A program made the translations under genes and the position numbers. Source: Rhipicephalus microplus (taxonomy: Eukaryota; Arthropoda; Arachnida; Ixodida; Ixodidae). From it: a stretch of 64,000 nucleotides of DNA. The stretch lies in assembly GCF_043290135.1 (NCBI RefSeq), contig NC_134701.1:32143501-32207500 (forward strand), written 5' to 3'. The stretch's first letter is position 1. Each line of letters opens with the position of its first letter. The notes beneath the pieces were generated by a model. It worked only from the letters and a program-made list of their open reading frames with translations, did no database searches and was not told the origin of the DNA. This document shows positions 1-10,110 of this stretch, piece by piece.

Positions 1-1037
1 AGTCGTCACGCATATCTCGTGTTCCCTCAGGTACTCGGTCCCATTGCTTATCCATATGCCCAGATATTTGTATTTATCTGTTATCTCTAGCATGACCTCC
101 TGTATTCTAAGCTCACTACCTTCGTTGTCATTGAAAATCATGACTGCTGATTTTTCCTTACTGAATCTAAAATATAACCTATCTCCCTCATTACCGCAGA
201 TGTCCATCAATCTCTGCAAATCTTCCTTGTTGTTGGCCATTAGCACTATATCATCTGCGTATATTAATGCTGGTAGTGCCTGATCAATGAGTTTTCCTTG
301 TTTGACTAAAGAGAGGTTGAAGCCCAGTCCACTTTCCTCTAATTTGGCCTCTAGTCTTTGTAGGTACATTATGAATAATAAGGGTGACAGGGGACACCCC
401 TGCATAAGCCCACGTTTTACCTATGCAGGCTTGGATACCTGTTTTTCCCACTTTATAACTACCTTGTTACCTTTATAGATATCCTTTAAAAAATTAGTGA
501 CTACATGTTCCACGCCTCGTGTGTCCAGTATTCCCCACAATTCCTCTTGAACCACGCTATCGTACGCTCCCTTGATAGCCAAAAATGCTAGCCACAGAAG
601 CCTGTGTTCCTTTTCTGCTATTTCGATGCACTGCGTCAGTGAGAACAGATTGTCTTCCAACCTCCTGTGTTTCCGAAACCCATTCTACAGTTCCCCCAGC
701 ACCCCCTCATCCTCTATCCATGCCTGGAGTCTTTCATTTATAATCTGCATCGCCAGCCTGTAGACCACTGATGCCACTGTTATAGGATGGTAGTTGTTTA
801 TGTCAGCTTTGTCCCCCTTTCCTTTATAGATCATGCTCATCCTGCTAAGTTTCCATCCATCGGGAACTTCACCATCGATTACTATTTTGCTCACCACGTC
901 TCTCAAAGCCTGCTTAGACTTCGAACCTAATGTGTTTATTAGCATAATTGGAATGCCATCTGGGCCTGTTGATGTACTACTAGGAATCCTTTTCTCAGCC
1001 TTTTCCCACTCTGCCCTTTTCTCAGCCCTTTCCCACT
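1..1037 (-). mobile_element. LINE family A, 5'-truncated fragment (RT domain)
   Basis: Minus-strand reading gives the reverse-transcriptase half of the same non-LTR retrotransposon found at 26036-31250 and 37378-42276. Visible blocks are TGPDGIP, GLRQGCPLSP-like and YADDIVLMA (the catalytic Asp pair). It matches copy 1 from about 28888 to 29907 and runs off the left edge of the window, so its 3' end is not seen. The 5' break is at about 1037, typical of incomplete target-primed reverse transcription. Several frameshifts and stops break the frame. A segment of about 24 bp near the 5' break is duplicated in tandem (about 990-1037), which the other copies lack. Confidence 0.9.
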
Positions 1038-1545
1038 TGGAGCGCGGCCCGCGCCTCTGCGTGCAGCGCTCCAAGCGGCATCAGCGCGCTTGGGGACTGG
1101 TTTCAGCGGCCGCTTTTCACACCTCCTCATTCTAGCCAACCTACCTCTGTGGTGTACTAGAACCACAGAGTTTCCTGTAATTACCTAGAGGGCACTCTGG
1201 CTCTGCGATCGTTCAGCGACCATGGTACAGTGTACTAGAAGGGGAAGTGTGCTGTGCGCGGCGTTTTACAATGGAAATGAGCGGGCCCCCGCAGCGATGA
1301 AGCAGCTTTGGTACAGCTTGGGGGCGCTAGGGGCGCTGCGAGCCAGAGGAACGTGTGTGTTTAGCCTGTGCCTCCTCTGGTTTAGCACGTGTTGTATTGC
1401 CAGTCTGTGATGTATACGCGTGACTTGTGCCTCGTCGCCGGTATTTCTCGCCACATTGTGCTGTAGTTGAGTGAAGAGGTGGTGGTGGTGTCTGCGCTTG
1501 TCTACGGGAATGAAAAAAAGGGAGAAGGTGGGACAAGCAAGACGG
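1037..1545. other. CpG-rich segment upstream of P-type gene P1
   Basis: GC-rich, CpG-rich DNA between the truncated LINE and the THAP-coding exon. It carries one copy of each of two short dispersed motifs (minus-strand motif 1 at 1118-1137, plus-strand motif 2 at 1226-1245) and a 9-bp inverted repeat CTCTGTGGT/ACCACAGAG around 1144-1169. A promoter or 5' UTR of the P-type element is a reasonable inference, but no TATA box or initiator can be assigned with confidence. Confidence 0.35.
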
Positions 1546-1559
1546 CTTCTGTTTTGTGC

Positions 1560-1840
1560 CAAATTGTAACAGCGGCTACCGCTCGTGTAAGGAGGCGTGC
1601 TCCTTGTTTTGGGTGCCGCTTGAAGCTGATCGCCGAGAAGAATAGTCACGGAACATCAAGAGAGGTGATCCATTCCTCGACGAGAGCAGCGTTGTTTGTG
1701 AGTGGCACTTCGAGACAAGGTTCATACAGCGAGCTTTTCAGACCACAATCAGTGGTAAAATCACTGAGATCCCCCGAGATCGACCGCTCATATCAAAGGA
1801 TGCCATTCCGACTATTTTCCCGGATGCTCCCAAGTATTTT
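1560..1840 (+). other. THAP DNA-binding domain coding segment of P1
   Basis: C2CH zinc-binding pattern: Cys-x4-Cys at the start (CFVPNC), Cys-x2-His about 50 residues later (CEWHF), and a terminal Pro-rich IPTIFPD motif. In P-family transposases this domain binds the element's own termini. An in-frame TAG between the Cys pair and CEWHF disables this copy. No in-frame ATG precedes the first Cys; a nearby ATG at the poly-A run (about 1510) is out of frame by one step, suggesting a lost or gained A. Confidence 0.85.
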
Positions 1841-2668
1841 TCAAAGGCGCTGCCAAAAAAACGGAAGGATCGCAACCTTAGCGATCAGATTCTTCCCAAA
1901 CCCAAGCGAATAAGACGTGAGAACAACACGGTGGCAGAAGTTGCGTCTAAGAATGTTAACCGAGAAAGTTCGGTCGATAATATTGCTGAACAAGAATGTC
2001 AAATATTGTCGAACGATGTTGACCAAGACGGTGCAATTGATAAAGCTCCCGAACATGAATGCCAAGGTCTGTCATTTTCAAAGCTCACCATTCCAAGTGG
2101 GTGGTCGGAAATTGTTCTGCCGTGTGTTAGGGACTCATTTCTTTACGCTGGGTTAGAAGCCGACGCTGTCGAGCATAGCAAGGTAGTTTGAAGAGACTCA
2201 TTCAGATTAAGAAGCAAGCTGGTGAAAGTGCTGCGACCGCCGAAGTTCTCATCATAAAAAAAAAGTGGCGCCAAGAGGAACTCGTAACACGAGAGGAGGC
2301 AGAGTTACTGATAAACAATGTAAGCAAGTTGACTTTGTGCCCTGGCGTGGGAATGGAGCATTTAGATGGCAAATTCCCTTCGTTTAATGGGGAGTTCTTT
2401 TCGAAGAACTGCACGCTTGTCGTAGCAGATGTCCTCGGTGCTTGTGTTCACTGTAAGTATCAGAGGAAGCTGATACTCAACCAGCTTTCCAGAAGACGGC
2501 GTCAGAAGGTATCTGCCAAACAAAGTCCTCGTAATATTCGGCGTAATTTACAGAGAACGAAAGCCAAGCTTAGCAACGCAAGAATTAGTTGGAGTCATAT
2601 GAAAACAAAAAAATGAGCAGTTATCTGAAAAAACGTTAGCTGAAAGAATTAGAGGCCTTCCTGAGAAG

Positions 2669-2822
2669 TGTGGCAGCTTGGGCTAGTTGGTATGGCATGA
2701 CGATAGTTATAGCGCAAGAACAAAACGACGACACAGAGACAAGAAGGACACGAAAGCACTCGTGTCTTTCGTGTCCTTCTTGTCTCTGTGTCGTCGTTTT
2801 GTTCTCGCGCTATAACTATCGT
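2669..2822 (+). mobile_element. Snapback (hairpin) element, copy 1
   Basis: A 154-bp insertion in P1 exon 1 flanked by a perfect 12-bp duplication CTTCCTGAGAAG (2657-2668 and 2823-2834). It begins with about 31 bp of single-copy sequence containing GCTTGGGCTAGTTGGTATGG, then a nearly perfect inverted repeat with 57-bp arms (2700-2756 and 2766-2822, one mismatch) and a 9-bp loop. There is no coding capacity. Removing it restores the P1 reading, so it is younger than P1. Four other copies in the window share the end motif but not the arm sequence (see the first finding). The class is unknown. Confidence 0.85.
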
Positions 2823-3842
2823 CTTCCTGAGAAGCAGCGAGCAGCTGTCAAGGCGTGTTTTGAAGCAGCACAGAGAAAGCCAAGAAAAGGAATGAAGTAT
2901 GAAAAGGAATGGCTTCTTGAGTGCATGCTGATGCGCATGCGAAGCCCTAAGCTGTACGAACACACGAGAAAGCACGACATTCTGGCTTTACCAGGCCGCA
3001 TTTGTCTAAAGAGGGCAATACAGCACTTCAAGAGTGGCTTTGGTTTTAACCCAAGTGTATTCGAAGGTCTCCAAAAAAAAAAAAACGAAGGACATGGACG
3101 AGCACAGTCGGCATGGCATCATAGTATTGAACGAAATAAAGCTGTCTGAACAAATTGATGTCAAGCCTTCTAGTTAGTGTGAACAGTTAAACTGTTTTAT
3201 TATTTTTAATTGGATGGTCCATGTGTTTTACAGTATGTGCTGTTAGTTTCTGCGTGTTCATTCATCTCGGTTTGCGTCTTTACCTCTTTCAGGCTCCATA
3301 GAAGGATTTGTTGATCTGGGTCAGTTCGAAAATGAAGGCTCCGGAAAAAAACTTGCAGATCATGGGCTAGCCATAGTATTTCAGCCTTTCACAGGTATGA
3401 AGTACAGTGAAAGTTTGAGCATGAAAGTTCTCTTAAAATTTGCCGTATTGAGCCATAGTGTTAATGCTTCTTGTGGATTATGTTGCGAGATGTATAACAG
3501 TATAACAATCATGCTTCTCATTTTCAGGTAAATGAATGCAAATTCTTGGCATATTTGCGGCCAAGGGCAACGTAAAAGCCAGCATTCTTGCAAAGATCAT
3601 CCTCTAGTGCACGTTACTCTGTGAAAATGCGGGGCTGCATGTCGACGGAGGTACTTGTAATGGTGCAAGTTGGAACCGTAGTATGTGGAGGATTTTAGGC
3701 GTACAACGTAAGATTCGGTGAATATTCAGTAGGATGCTTGCTTGTCATGAAAAGTACTAAATATTTTTTATCTACTTCTGGTTTTGATACCCCACTGTAC
3801 AGTTACAACATTCCCTTCTTTTAAGCATAAACTCCGTGAGTC

Positions 3843-5441
3843 ATCCCACACAACACAAACACAACCTCAGGACGTCCTCAGTACGCCTCCGTGAGGACAA
3901 TATGACGCCCTGAGAATGTCCTCTTGTGGTACTAGAGCGGCACTAATCCCGTACTCTTGTCCATACAAATAACAACCTCAGTACATCCCCAAAACAACAC
4001 TTTAGGACTTTATCAGTATCTTTTCAGAACAACGATAGCGTGGCCGGTTCGGTACTGTGGGCAGTTATACTACTTAGGATTTACTTCTATTCATGATATT
4101 TCCATACATCAAAAGAAAAACACCTGCGAGGTTTTGAGTATATTTACTGTATCAATCTACAGAGAGGTGACAGTGCTGGACTATTACAAAAAAGCAAAGC
4201 TTGTTGACTGAAATTTATTTATTTAACAGTAATCACAACTGACAGCTTTGTCAGGCATTCGAGTCCGCGTATAGTCTGAAAAAAGAAAAGCAGTATCAAG
4301 GCAGTCAACACAGCTCAATCAACTACGTTTGTAATCTTCCTCGAAATTTTGACACAGTGTCATCACCACTTGTATCGTGCCCAATGCACTCACTAGTGTT
4401 AGGGGCTCCGCTCTGACAGTCTATCAGTACACACGATACGGACGTTGTCTTGACTTGCCCGAGGTCGGGCCCTGTGTCAGATGCAGAAGTCGATCCTCTC
4501 ACGTTGGGACCAGGCTGCTTCGAAGCACAATTGATCGCGATTGGCTGGTGTTCCAGGCTGCTTCAAACCACACCTCACCGCGGTCGGCTGGTGACAATGC
4601 ATCCATGATCAGTCTGAACGTTGAGCCGCCCAGTGCACCCATCAACACAGCAATTTACCTCCCGCCATCACCTACGACTTACACTCTCACACATATCTCA
4701 CTTTTAACCGTGCACACAAACAACAAAGGACACGAACTTTCACTAGTACACTGCACCTTCTTTGACGGGACCGCCGTTGCCATTTTGACAATCAGTTGGC
4801 TTGAAATGGCTTGGTTATTGACTATCCAGAATGGTGCCGCATAGTCAATGGTTGCCAGCGGCTAGTTTGCTGTTACGTGCTACAGCGGCGTATAATGACT
4901 AATTTAAGGCTGTGACATTCAAGAATACACTGTTTCAAATGGACATTTCACAATACCAGGTTCGATACCTAAGCCTATTGATTCCGCGTGTCTCATTAAG
5001 CGGGAAAGGAAACAAACGAGGCGAAAATATACAATAACTTTATGACTGTATGGAACAAACGAGCGGAAAAAGTTTTCACGTATGAAATGCATCTACTTGG
5101 TGCGCAAAGGTCTTGAGGAATTATATGTGTGTGCTCAGTGCAATGATTTTGTGGTCCCCAAAAGGTCCTTGACAGGACCTTTTCTGGACCAATTGTCGTC
5201 CTCAGAAAGCACGCGAATAGACGTTTGAACTGGCGCTAGTGCATCGCTTTTGTCATCTCCAAAACGTCCTTAAAATTACTTTTTCAGGATAAATTGTTGT
5301 CCTCAGAAAGCACTGGAAAAGACGTTTCCGGGTAAAAACCAGCTTGTCTCATCCTCAGTAAGTAACAAGGTCAATGAGAACTATGCGAGGACGACCGTAC
5401 CATATGAGGACGGCCTCAGGACATCGAGTGTTGTCTGGGAT
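3843..5441. mobile_element. Non-autonomous DNA transposon with imperfect TIRs
   Basis: The ends are inverted: ATCCCACACAACAC at 3843 and its near complement GTGTTGTCTGGGAT ending at 5441. Next to each end is GTCCTCA-rich sequence (CCTCAGGACGTCCTCAGTACG on the left; the right end read in reverse has CCTGAGGCCGTCCTCAT). Internal repeats of GTCCTCAGAAAGCAC occur at about 5200 and 5300. It lies in an intron of P1 between exon 3 and the exon at 5755. The only long ORF (4377-4844) has no recognisable domain and is probably spurious. The target duplication is not clear (possibly AT/TA), so I do not assign a superfamily. Confidence 0.6.
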
Positions 5442-5494
5442 ACTGTTTCCAAATTCATTTTGAAATAGAGGATCTGCCTCAAGCACCAAGTCCA

Positions 5495-5738
5495 GCCCCG
5501 CCGCGGTGGTCTAGTGGCTAAGGTACTCGGCTACTGACCCGCAGGTCGCGGGTTCGAATCCCGACTGCGGCGGCTGCATTTCCAATGGAGGCGGAAATGT
5601 TGTAGGCCCGTGTGCTCAGATTTGGGCGCACGTTAAAGAACCCCAGGTGGTCGAAATTTCCGGAGCCCTCCACTACGGCGTCTCTCATAATCATATGGTG
5701 GTTTTGGGACGTTAAACCCCACATATCAATCAATCAAA
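5495..5738 (+). mobile_element. tRNA-derived SINE, Ruka type, full length
   Basis: A 244-bp SINE with a tRNA-like head: A box TGGTCTAGTGGC (5507-5518) and B box GGTTCGAATCC (5551-5561), the internal RNA polymerase III promoter. The body contains GTTAAAGAACCCCAGGTGGT, and the 3' end has the ATATCAATCAATCAAAT run. A perfect 16-bp target duplication TCAAGCACCAAGTCCA flanks it (5479-5494, 5739-5754). It matches my recollection of the Ruka SINE described from Rhipicephalus ticks. It interrupts P1 upstream of the 5755 exon. The intact ends and duplication suggest a fairly recent insertion. Confidence 0.92.
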
Positions 5739-6079
5739 TCAAGCACCAAGTCCAAGTACACTCATCCTGTGGATGACACCCGTGCCCTGCATTTTTTTCT
5801 GACTTACCGCACCTACTTAAGAATGTTAGAAATGCTTTTCTAGACACTCGGTTTACCACGTCGGCGGGACGAGTCCATGCAGATTACATCAAGGGAGCAT
5901 GGAAATTAGATAATGAAAGAGTAACCTTGAAAGTTATGCCTCATCTTAGCAGGCTGCATCTTTTCCCCAACGGTTTTGAGAAACAGAGAGTAGGGCCAGC
6001 ACTCCTCCTTTTTAGTGATGAGGTACTTAAAGGACTGTTCTACTACCGAAAACAAATTGAAAGACTCTATGGCCCGGCA

Positions 6080-6660
6080 AGCGACATTACAATATAGCAC
6101 CATTCCAGACAGGTGACTTCCGCACCACGGCGAGCCATGGCGCGAACTAATAAGAGTAGCCTCCCCGCTAGGCGCTTTTCTCACGACAACGCGCGGCCTA
6201 GGTGCCGAATTGCGCGAACATCCCTAGGCATTTTAGTCCCTAGCGGTGCACCCGCGCTGGCTGGAGCGGTGCGGGTATGTAAAGGAGCCGCTGGCTGTGT
6301 TATGTGTGTGTCAGCGCTTCCTCTATTTCGGTGTTGTGCGGCGGTTTGTATTATTGCGATATTATTCCTTGCGAATATGGTGATGCTTCAGTGCTGACTG
6401 TTCTGTGTGAACGTGAGTTCTGAATGCGCGATGCGCTATGACGCGCTTTAGTGAGCGCTGTCACACGGGTACTTGGTGCACGTGGTCGCGCTGCACTGTA
6501 TTTGATCCAAACCGTGATGCGGTGACTAATACCTGTTTTCCCCGAGAAATTTTGATCGCACACAACAACTTTGTCACTGCTGCGCTGTACAGCATCGAGT
6601 TTGGCGCAGATGCCCTGACCACGATCACAAGTGTCTATTTGACACCGGTGGTATGAATAT
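6080..6660 (+). repeat. Dispersed repeat R, copy R1
   Basis: A CpG-rich block of about 580 bp directly after the broken end of P1. It aligns by eye with the reverse complement of 23480-24310 and, over its first 100 bp, with 31860-31960. Shared anchors are CACGGCGAGYCATGGCGC, CGCGAACATCCC and TTTAGTCCCTAGCGGTGC. The distal part (about 6460-6650) begins CTGTCACACGGGTACTT and ends near GACACCGGTGGTATG, an imperfect inverted pair, so it may be a nested MITE of about 200 bp. The ORF at 6113-6397 shows no domain. Confidence 0.65.
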
Positions 6661-7177
6661 CGCATTATTTCCACAATGCGCACATGTAGTCTAAGTAGCA
6701 TAGAGAAAAAAAAAGCTGTGACTGCGATATCCCCTGTCGGTGATCACACGTGAATGCTCATACCAAGTTAAACCGTTCAGTTCTGCACACTTTTGTGGCC
6801 TCTACTTTTTTGGCTGCTGCTTACATGACAATGCAAAAAAAGCAGTCTACTAAATACATCAAAATTACGCAGAAACGGTGCATCATACTTAGGCAAGTCT
6901 TTAGAAAATATAAAACGTCTGCAAAGAAGCCCATGTACATGTTCGGTCTTGCAAACAAGCTTATTGGTCGCGCTTTTGGCAAATTTTGTTGTTAGGGTTC
7001 TGCTGACATGAGCCGCAGTGGGCCACCACATTATACATATATTGTATAATTGGTGTGTCAAGTGGTCACCTGTTAATTGCGATCTGCATAAATAGCGAGT
7101 GCTTTGCCTTCAGCGCAACTTTGGCATGCTCACTTTTTGCTGAACACCTAAATCTAAACCTCGTCGTACATTGAAGG
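6661..7177. other. No feature recognised (spacer)
   Basis: AT-rich DNA with no supported gene between repeat R1 and the RTE remnant. Short ORFs on both strands have no recognisable motif. Confidence 0.4.
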
Positions 7178-8260
7178 TGTCATCATCATCAGCCTGACTA
7201 CGCTCACTCCAGGGCAAAGGCATCTCCCGTGATCTGCCAATCAACCCGGTCTTGTGCTTTTCGTTGCCATGTTATACTTGCAAACTTTTTAATCTCATTG
7301 ACCCACCTTACTTTCTATCTCCCCTTCGTGTGTTTGCCTTCGCTGTGAATCCAGTCAATTACCCTTAATGACCAGCGGTTATCCTGCCTACGTGCAATGT
7401 GCGCTGCCCATGTCCATTTGTTATTCTTGATCACAACTCTGATATTCTGAACCCTGGTTTGTTCGCTGACCCACTCTGCTCTCTTCTTGTCTTTTAAAGT
7501 TACACCTATCATTTTCCTTTCCTTCGCTCACTGGGTCATCCTCAATTTAAGCTCAACCCTCTTTGTAAGCCTCCAGGTTTCTGCTCCGTAGGTAAATACT
7601 GGCAAGATGCAGTTGTTATATACCTTCCTCTTGAGGGTTAGTGACAGATTACTATTCATGATTAGAGAATGCTTGCTGAATGTGATAAACCCCATATTTA
7701 TTCTTTTAGTTACTTCACTCTCATGGTTCGGCTTCGCGGCTCCTACCTGTTCCAAGTAGACATATTCCTTTACAAGTTCCAGCGTCTCTTCACCTATCTC
7801 AACTTGCTGTTTTCTGCCGAGACTGTAGCACATTACTTTAGTTTTGTGGACATTCATTTTTAGATCTACTTTTCTGCTTTCCATGTTCAGCTGATTCTGT
7901 AATCATGAGCTGTAATTCATCTCCTAAGTTACTCCTCGAAGCAATGTCATCAGTGAATCGCAGGTTACTAAGATACTTTTAACTATTGTTCCTCACTCTT
8001 CTCAAGCTGGGGTCCTGAAAAACTCTTGTAAACACGAGATGAAAAGCACTGGAGAGATTGTATCTCTCTGCTTTACACACTTTTTTATTGGGATTCTGTC
8101 ACTTTCTTTATAGTGGCTGTGCATCCACTGTAGATTTTTTCCAGTATGTTTATGTAGCGTTCTTCGATGCCCTGATTCAGTAGTACCTGTATTACTGCTG
8201 ATGTCAAACATTTTGTCGTACTCTACGAGGGCTTTGTATAGGTGTTAATTGTATGTGAAG
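7178..8260 (-). mobile_element. RTE-clade LINE remnant, 3' part
   Basis: Minus-strand reading shows a late RT domain: KQRDTISPVLF (RQGDxISP block), RFTDDIA in place of YADD, then LKMNVHKTKVM, YNNCILPVFTYGAETW and the C-terminal WTWAAHIARRQDNRW box, which are typical of RTE/BovB elements. The 3' end reads ...TAGTCAGGCTGATGATGATGA (complement of about 7181-7200), the (GATGAT)n-type tail of this clade. At least three frames are used, so it is a broken, 5'-truncated copy. Confidence 0.88.
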
Positions 8261-9826
8261 GTGATTTTTGATATGTTTATGGCAGACGATAACGTTAACA
8301 TTATGGTACATTCCACAGTGCAGTTAAGTGCGGCGTATTTCAATCGGTGCATCTTCTTTTCTTGATCTAGCAGTAATTTATTTTTGGTAATAAATATCAG
8401 TTATGGTCTTGTTGCTTTTTGCACTTCATAATGCAAATTATTTAATAAAAGACCACATCTCATACATTAAAAAAAGGACCAGGGCAGTGGAGGGCCTTGA
8501 CATGCACTACCATATTGCAATTTTCAACTGAATTTCAAAGACCACTGCTTGGCAGATTTAATGCATAATAAATTCTATTGTTGTAACATTTGTCTGTGTG
8601 AACTTTTGGTTGTGAAAACATGCTCAGACGATCGGCAACAGCTGGTCCAATACTTTTTAAAAACCACTCAAATGGTACTTCATACCTACTGACTATAGCA
8701 CAGCGTAATAGTGTTTGTCAAAAATATGGGGTCAATAGGTACGAAACAACAGCGGCGGCACTTTTAACTGCAAGTTATTTGCAGTTAAATAAAAGCTGGA
8801 AGCACTTGATCACAGCACTATTGGGAGTCTGTCATTATGTACGGATCTTTTGTAAAAAAGCCTTTGCTAGTCTTTGGCAATGGAGTTTTAACGCCCTTCG
8901 CTAACACCAAGGCAAGTCAACTGTTTTTCTAGGTCTTAAGCTCTTTTGCTGGCCTGCGAACAATGTTATACCAAGCTCTATTTTTACTCTTTATATAGTT
9001 TTTTTCCTCTCCTTTTATAACAAACTCCTAATACCTGAAAATAAATGTCTAGAAATTCAAATACTTCTGAAGTCAAGATTGTCACAAATTATTCAGATTT
9101 TCTTTAGCGTGTCAGGATGGTGTCATATCATATTGAACTTCTTTGTAATGAATAGAGTATTTTTGCTCTGATTTAACAGGTGCTATTTCAATTGCTATGC
9201 ATTTGCACAGATTGTCAAACACATCACAAATAATCTAATAACAAATGCCTCAGCTTAGTAAACAGAAAACTTGTATATTCCATGAAGAGGGTAACATTAT
9301 TGAGTAAAAGCATTGCTGGTGATCTCCATAGTCATAGAACTAATTGAGTTTAAGTAATTAGTATTGAGGTTCCACTTTGTTGCATGTACATGTAGTAGCA
9401 CCATATTTATCCTCTTTTTTATGCCTCTGTATTTCATTATGGACACTTGAACAAACCAGAAGTGTCGCATTATTATTGCCTGTATTTGTCATATTTCACT
9501 CTGACTCAGCATAGTATTTGATGCTAGATGCCAAAAAAGAGATTAATATGTCACTTCTCCCATTCACCACGAAGAGGTTTCTTTTTAAGCTGTTGTTCAA
9601 GGCAGTGATGTTATTCAGCATTCTGCTGTAGAGCATATGAGCAATACTGTTTGTTTGTACAGGACGCTATACCATCCGTCGCATATACATGCTCTTTCTG
9701 TCTACACATGTAGCTTTAAAAATCATCAGTGTAAATGTGGTGGTCTTTATTTCAATTTGAAGTAGTGCATTAAAAGAAAGAAAGTCTGTATCTTTAATCT
9801 GACCCTAACGTGAAGGGAAATGGTAC
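8261..9826. other. AT-rich intergenic DNA, no gene seen
   Basis: No convincing ORF, splice pattern, tandem repeat or TE signature. The 94-codon ORF at 8620-8904 has no recognisable motif and is treated as chance. Confidence 0.4.
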
Positions 9827-9834
9827 CGTACAGT

Positions 9835-10110
9835 CAGGGGTGGATCCAGCCAATCATTTTAGGAGGAGGGGGGTTGCTTAAAGTAACACCGGAGAGAGGG
9901 GCGTGGTCATTAGTTTTTGTTTTTTTACTAGCTTAAAAACTCTATCATAGCATAAATACCATTAATGTGTGCTTAAAGGAATCCCACTCATTTGTCCTAA
10001 TTGGTGATAACAGGTGGACGGCAAGCACTGAAGAGAGGGGGCGGAAATACTGAGAGGCTTTGGGGTGGGGGGCAATCGCCTCTAGCGCCCCCCTTCTCGA
10101 TCCGCCTCTG
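9835..10110. mobile_element. MITE, hAT-like
   Basis: A 276-bp element with inverted ends: left CAGGGGTGGATCCAG, right (complement) CAGAGGCGGATCGAG, each followed by G-rich sequence. The eight bases outside are CGTACAGT on the left (9827-9834) and CGTCTAGT on the right (10111-10118), a 6/8 match consistent with a decayed 8-bp target duplication. CAGNGGCGGATC termini with 8-bp duplications are common among hAT MITEs of invertebrates. There is no coding capacity. Confidence 0.6.

Larger units (their letters stand above)
1545..6080 (+). pseudogene. P-element/THAP9-like transposase (P1), multi-exon, broken
   Basis: Exon 1 (about 1550-3172) encodes a THAP zinc finger: CFVPNC, then CEWHF, then the IPTIFPD-type end, followed by a basic and helical region. 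GT-AG introns follow: exon 2 is 3293-3394 (SIEGFVDLGQF), exon 3 is 3528-3707 (GIFAAKGNVKAS... TCNGASWN), and a later exon at about 5755-6080 reads NAFLDTRF...ADYIKGAWK...LFPNGFEKQRVG. These are the RNase H-like core and insertion-domain signatures of P transposases. The gene is dead: in-frame stops lie after LEADRREE in the THAP domain and in exon 3 (a TGA where W is expected, and a TAG), with frameshifts near 2616 and 3073. Three insertions interrupt it (2669-2822, 3843-5441, 5495-5738). The C-terminal part is missing; repeat R follows at 6080. The family is certain; exon ends are inferred from splice signals. Confidence 0.85.

Noticed and set aside
4377..4844. 155-codon ORF
   Set aside because: No domain, lies in a non-autonomous transposon, and has no counterpart elsewhere in the window.
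5505..5575. A tRNA gene
   Set aside because: The A and B boxes belong to the head of a 244-bp SINE with its own target duplication; it continues into SINE body rather than ending as a tRNA.
5518..5733. 71-codon minus-strand ORF
   Set aside because: It lies wholly within the SINE and is a known kind of artefactual translation of such repeats.
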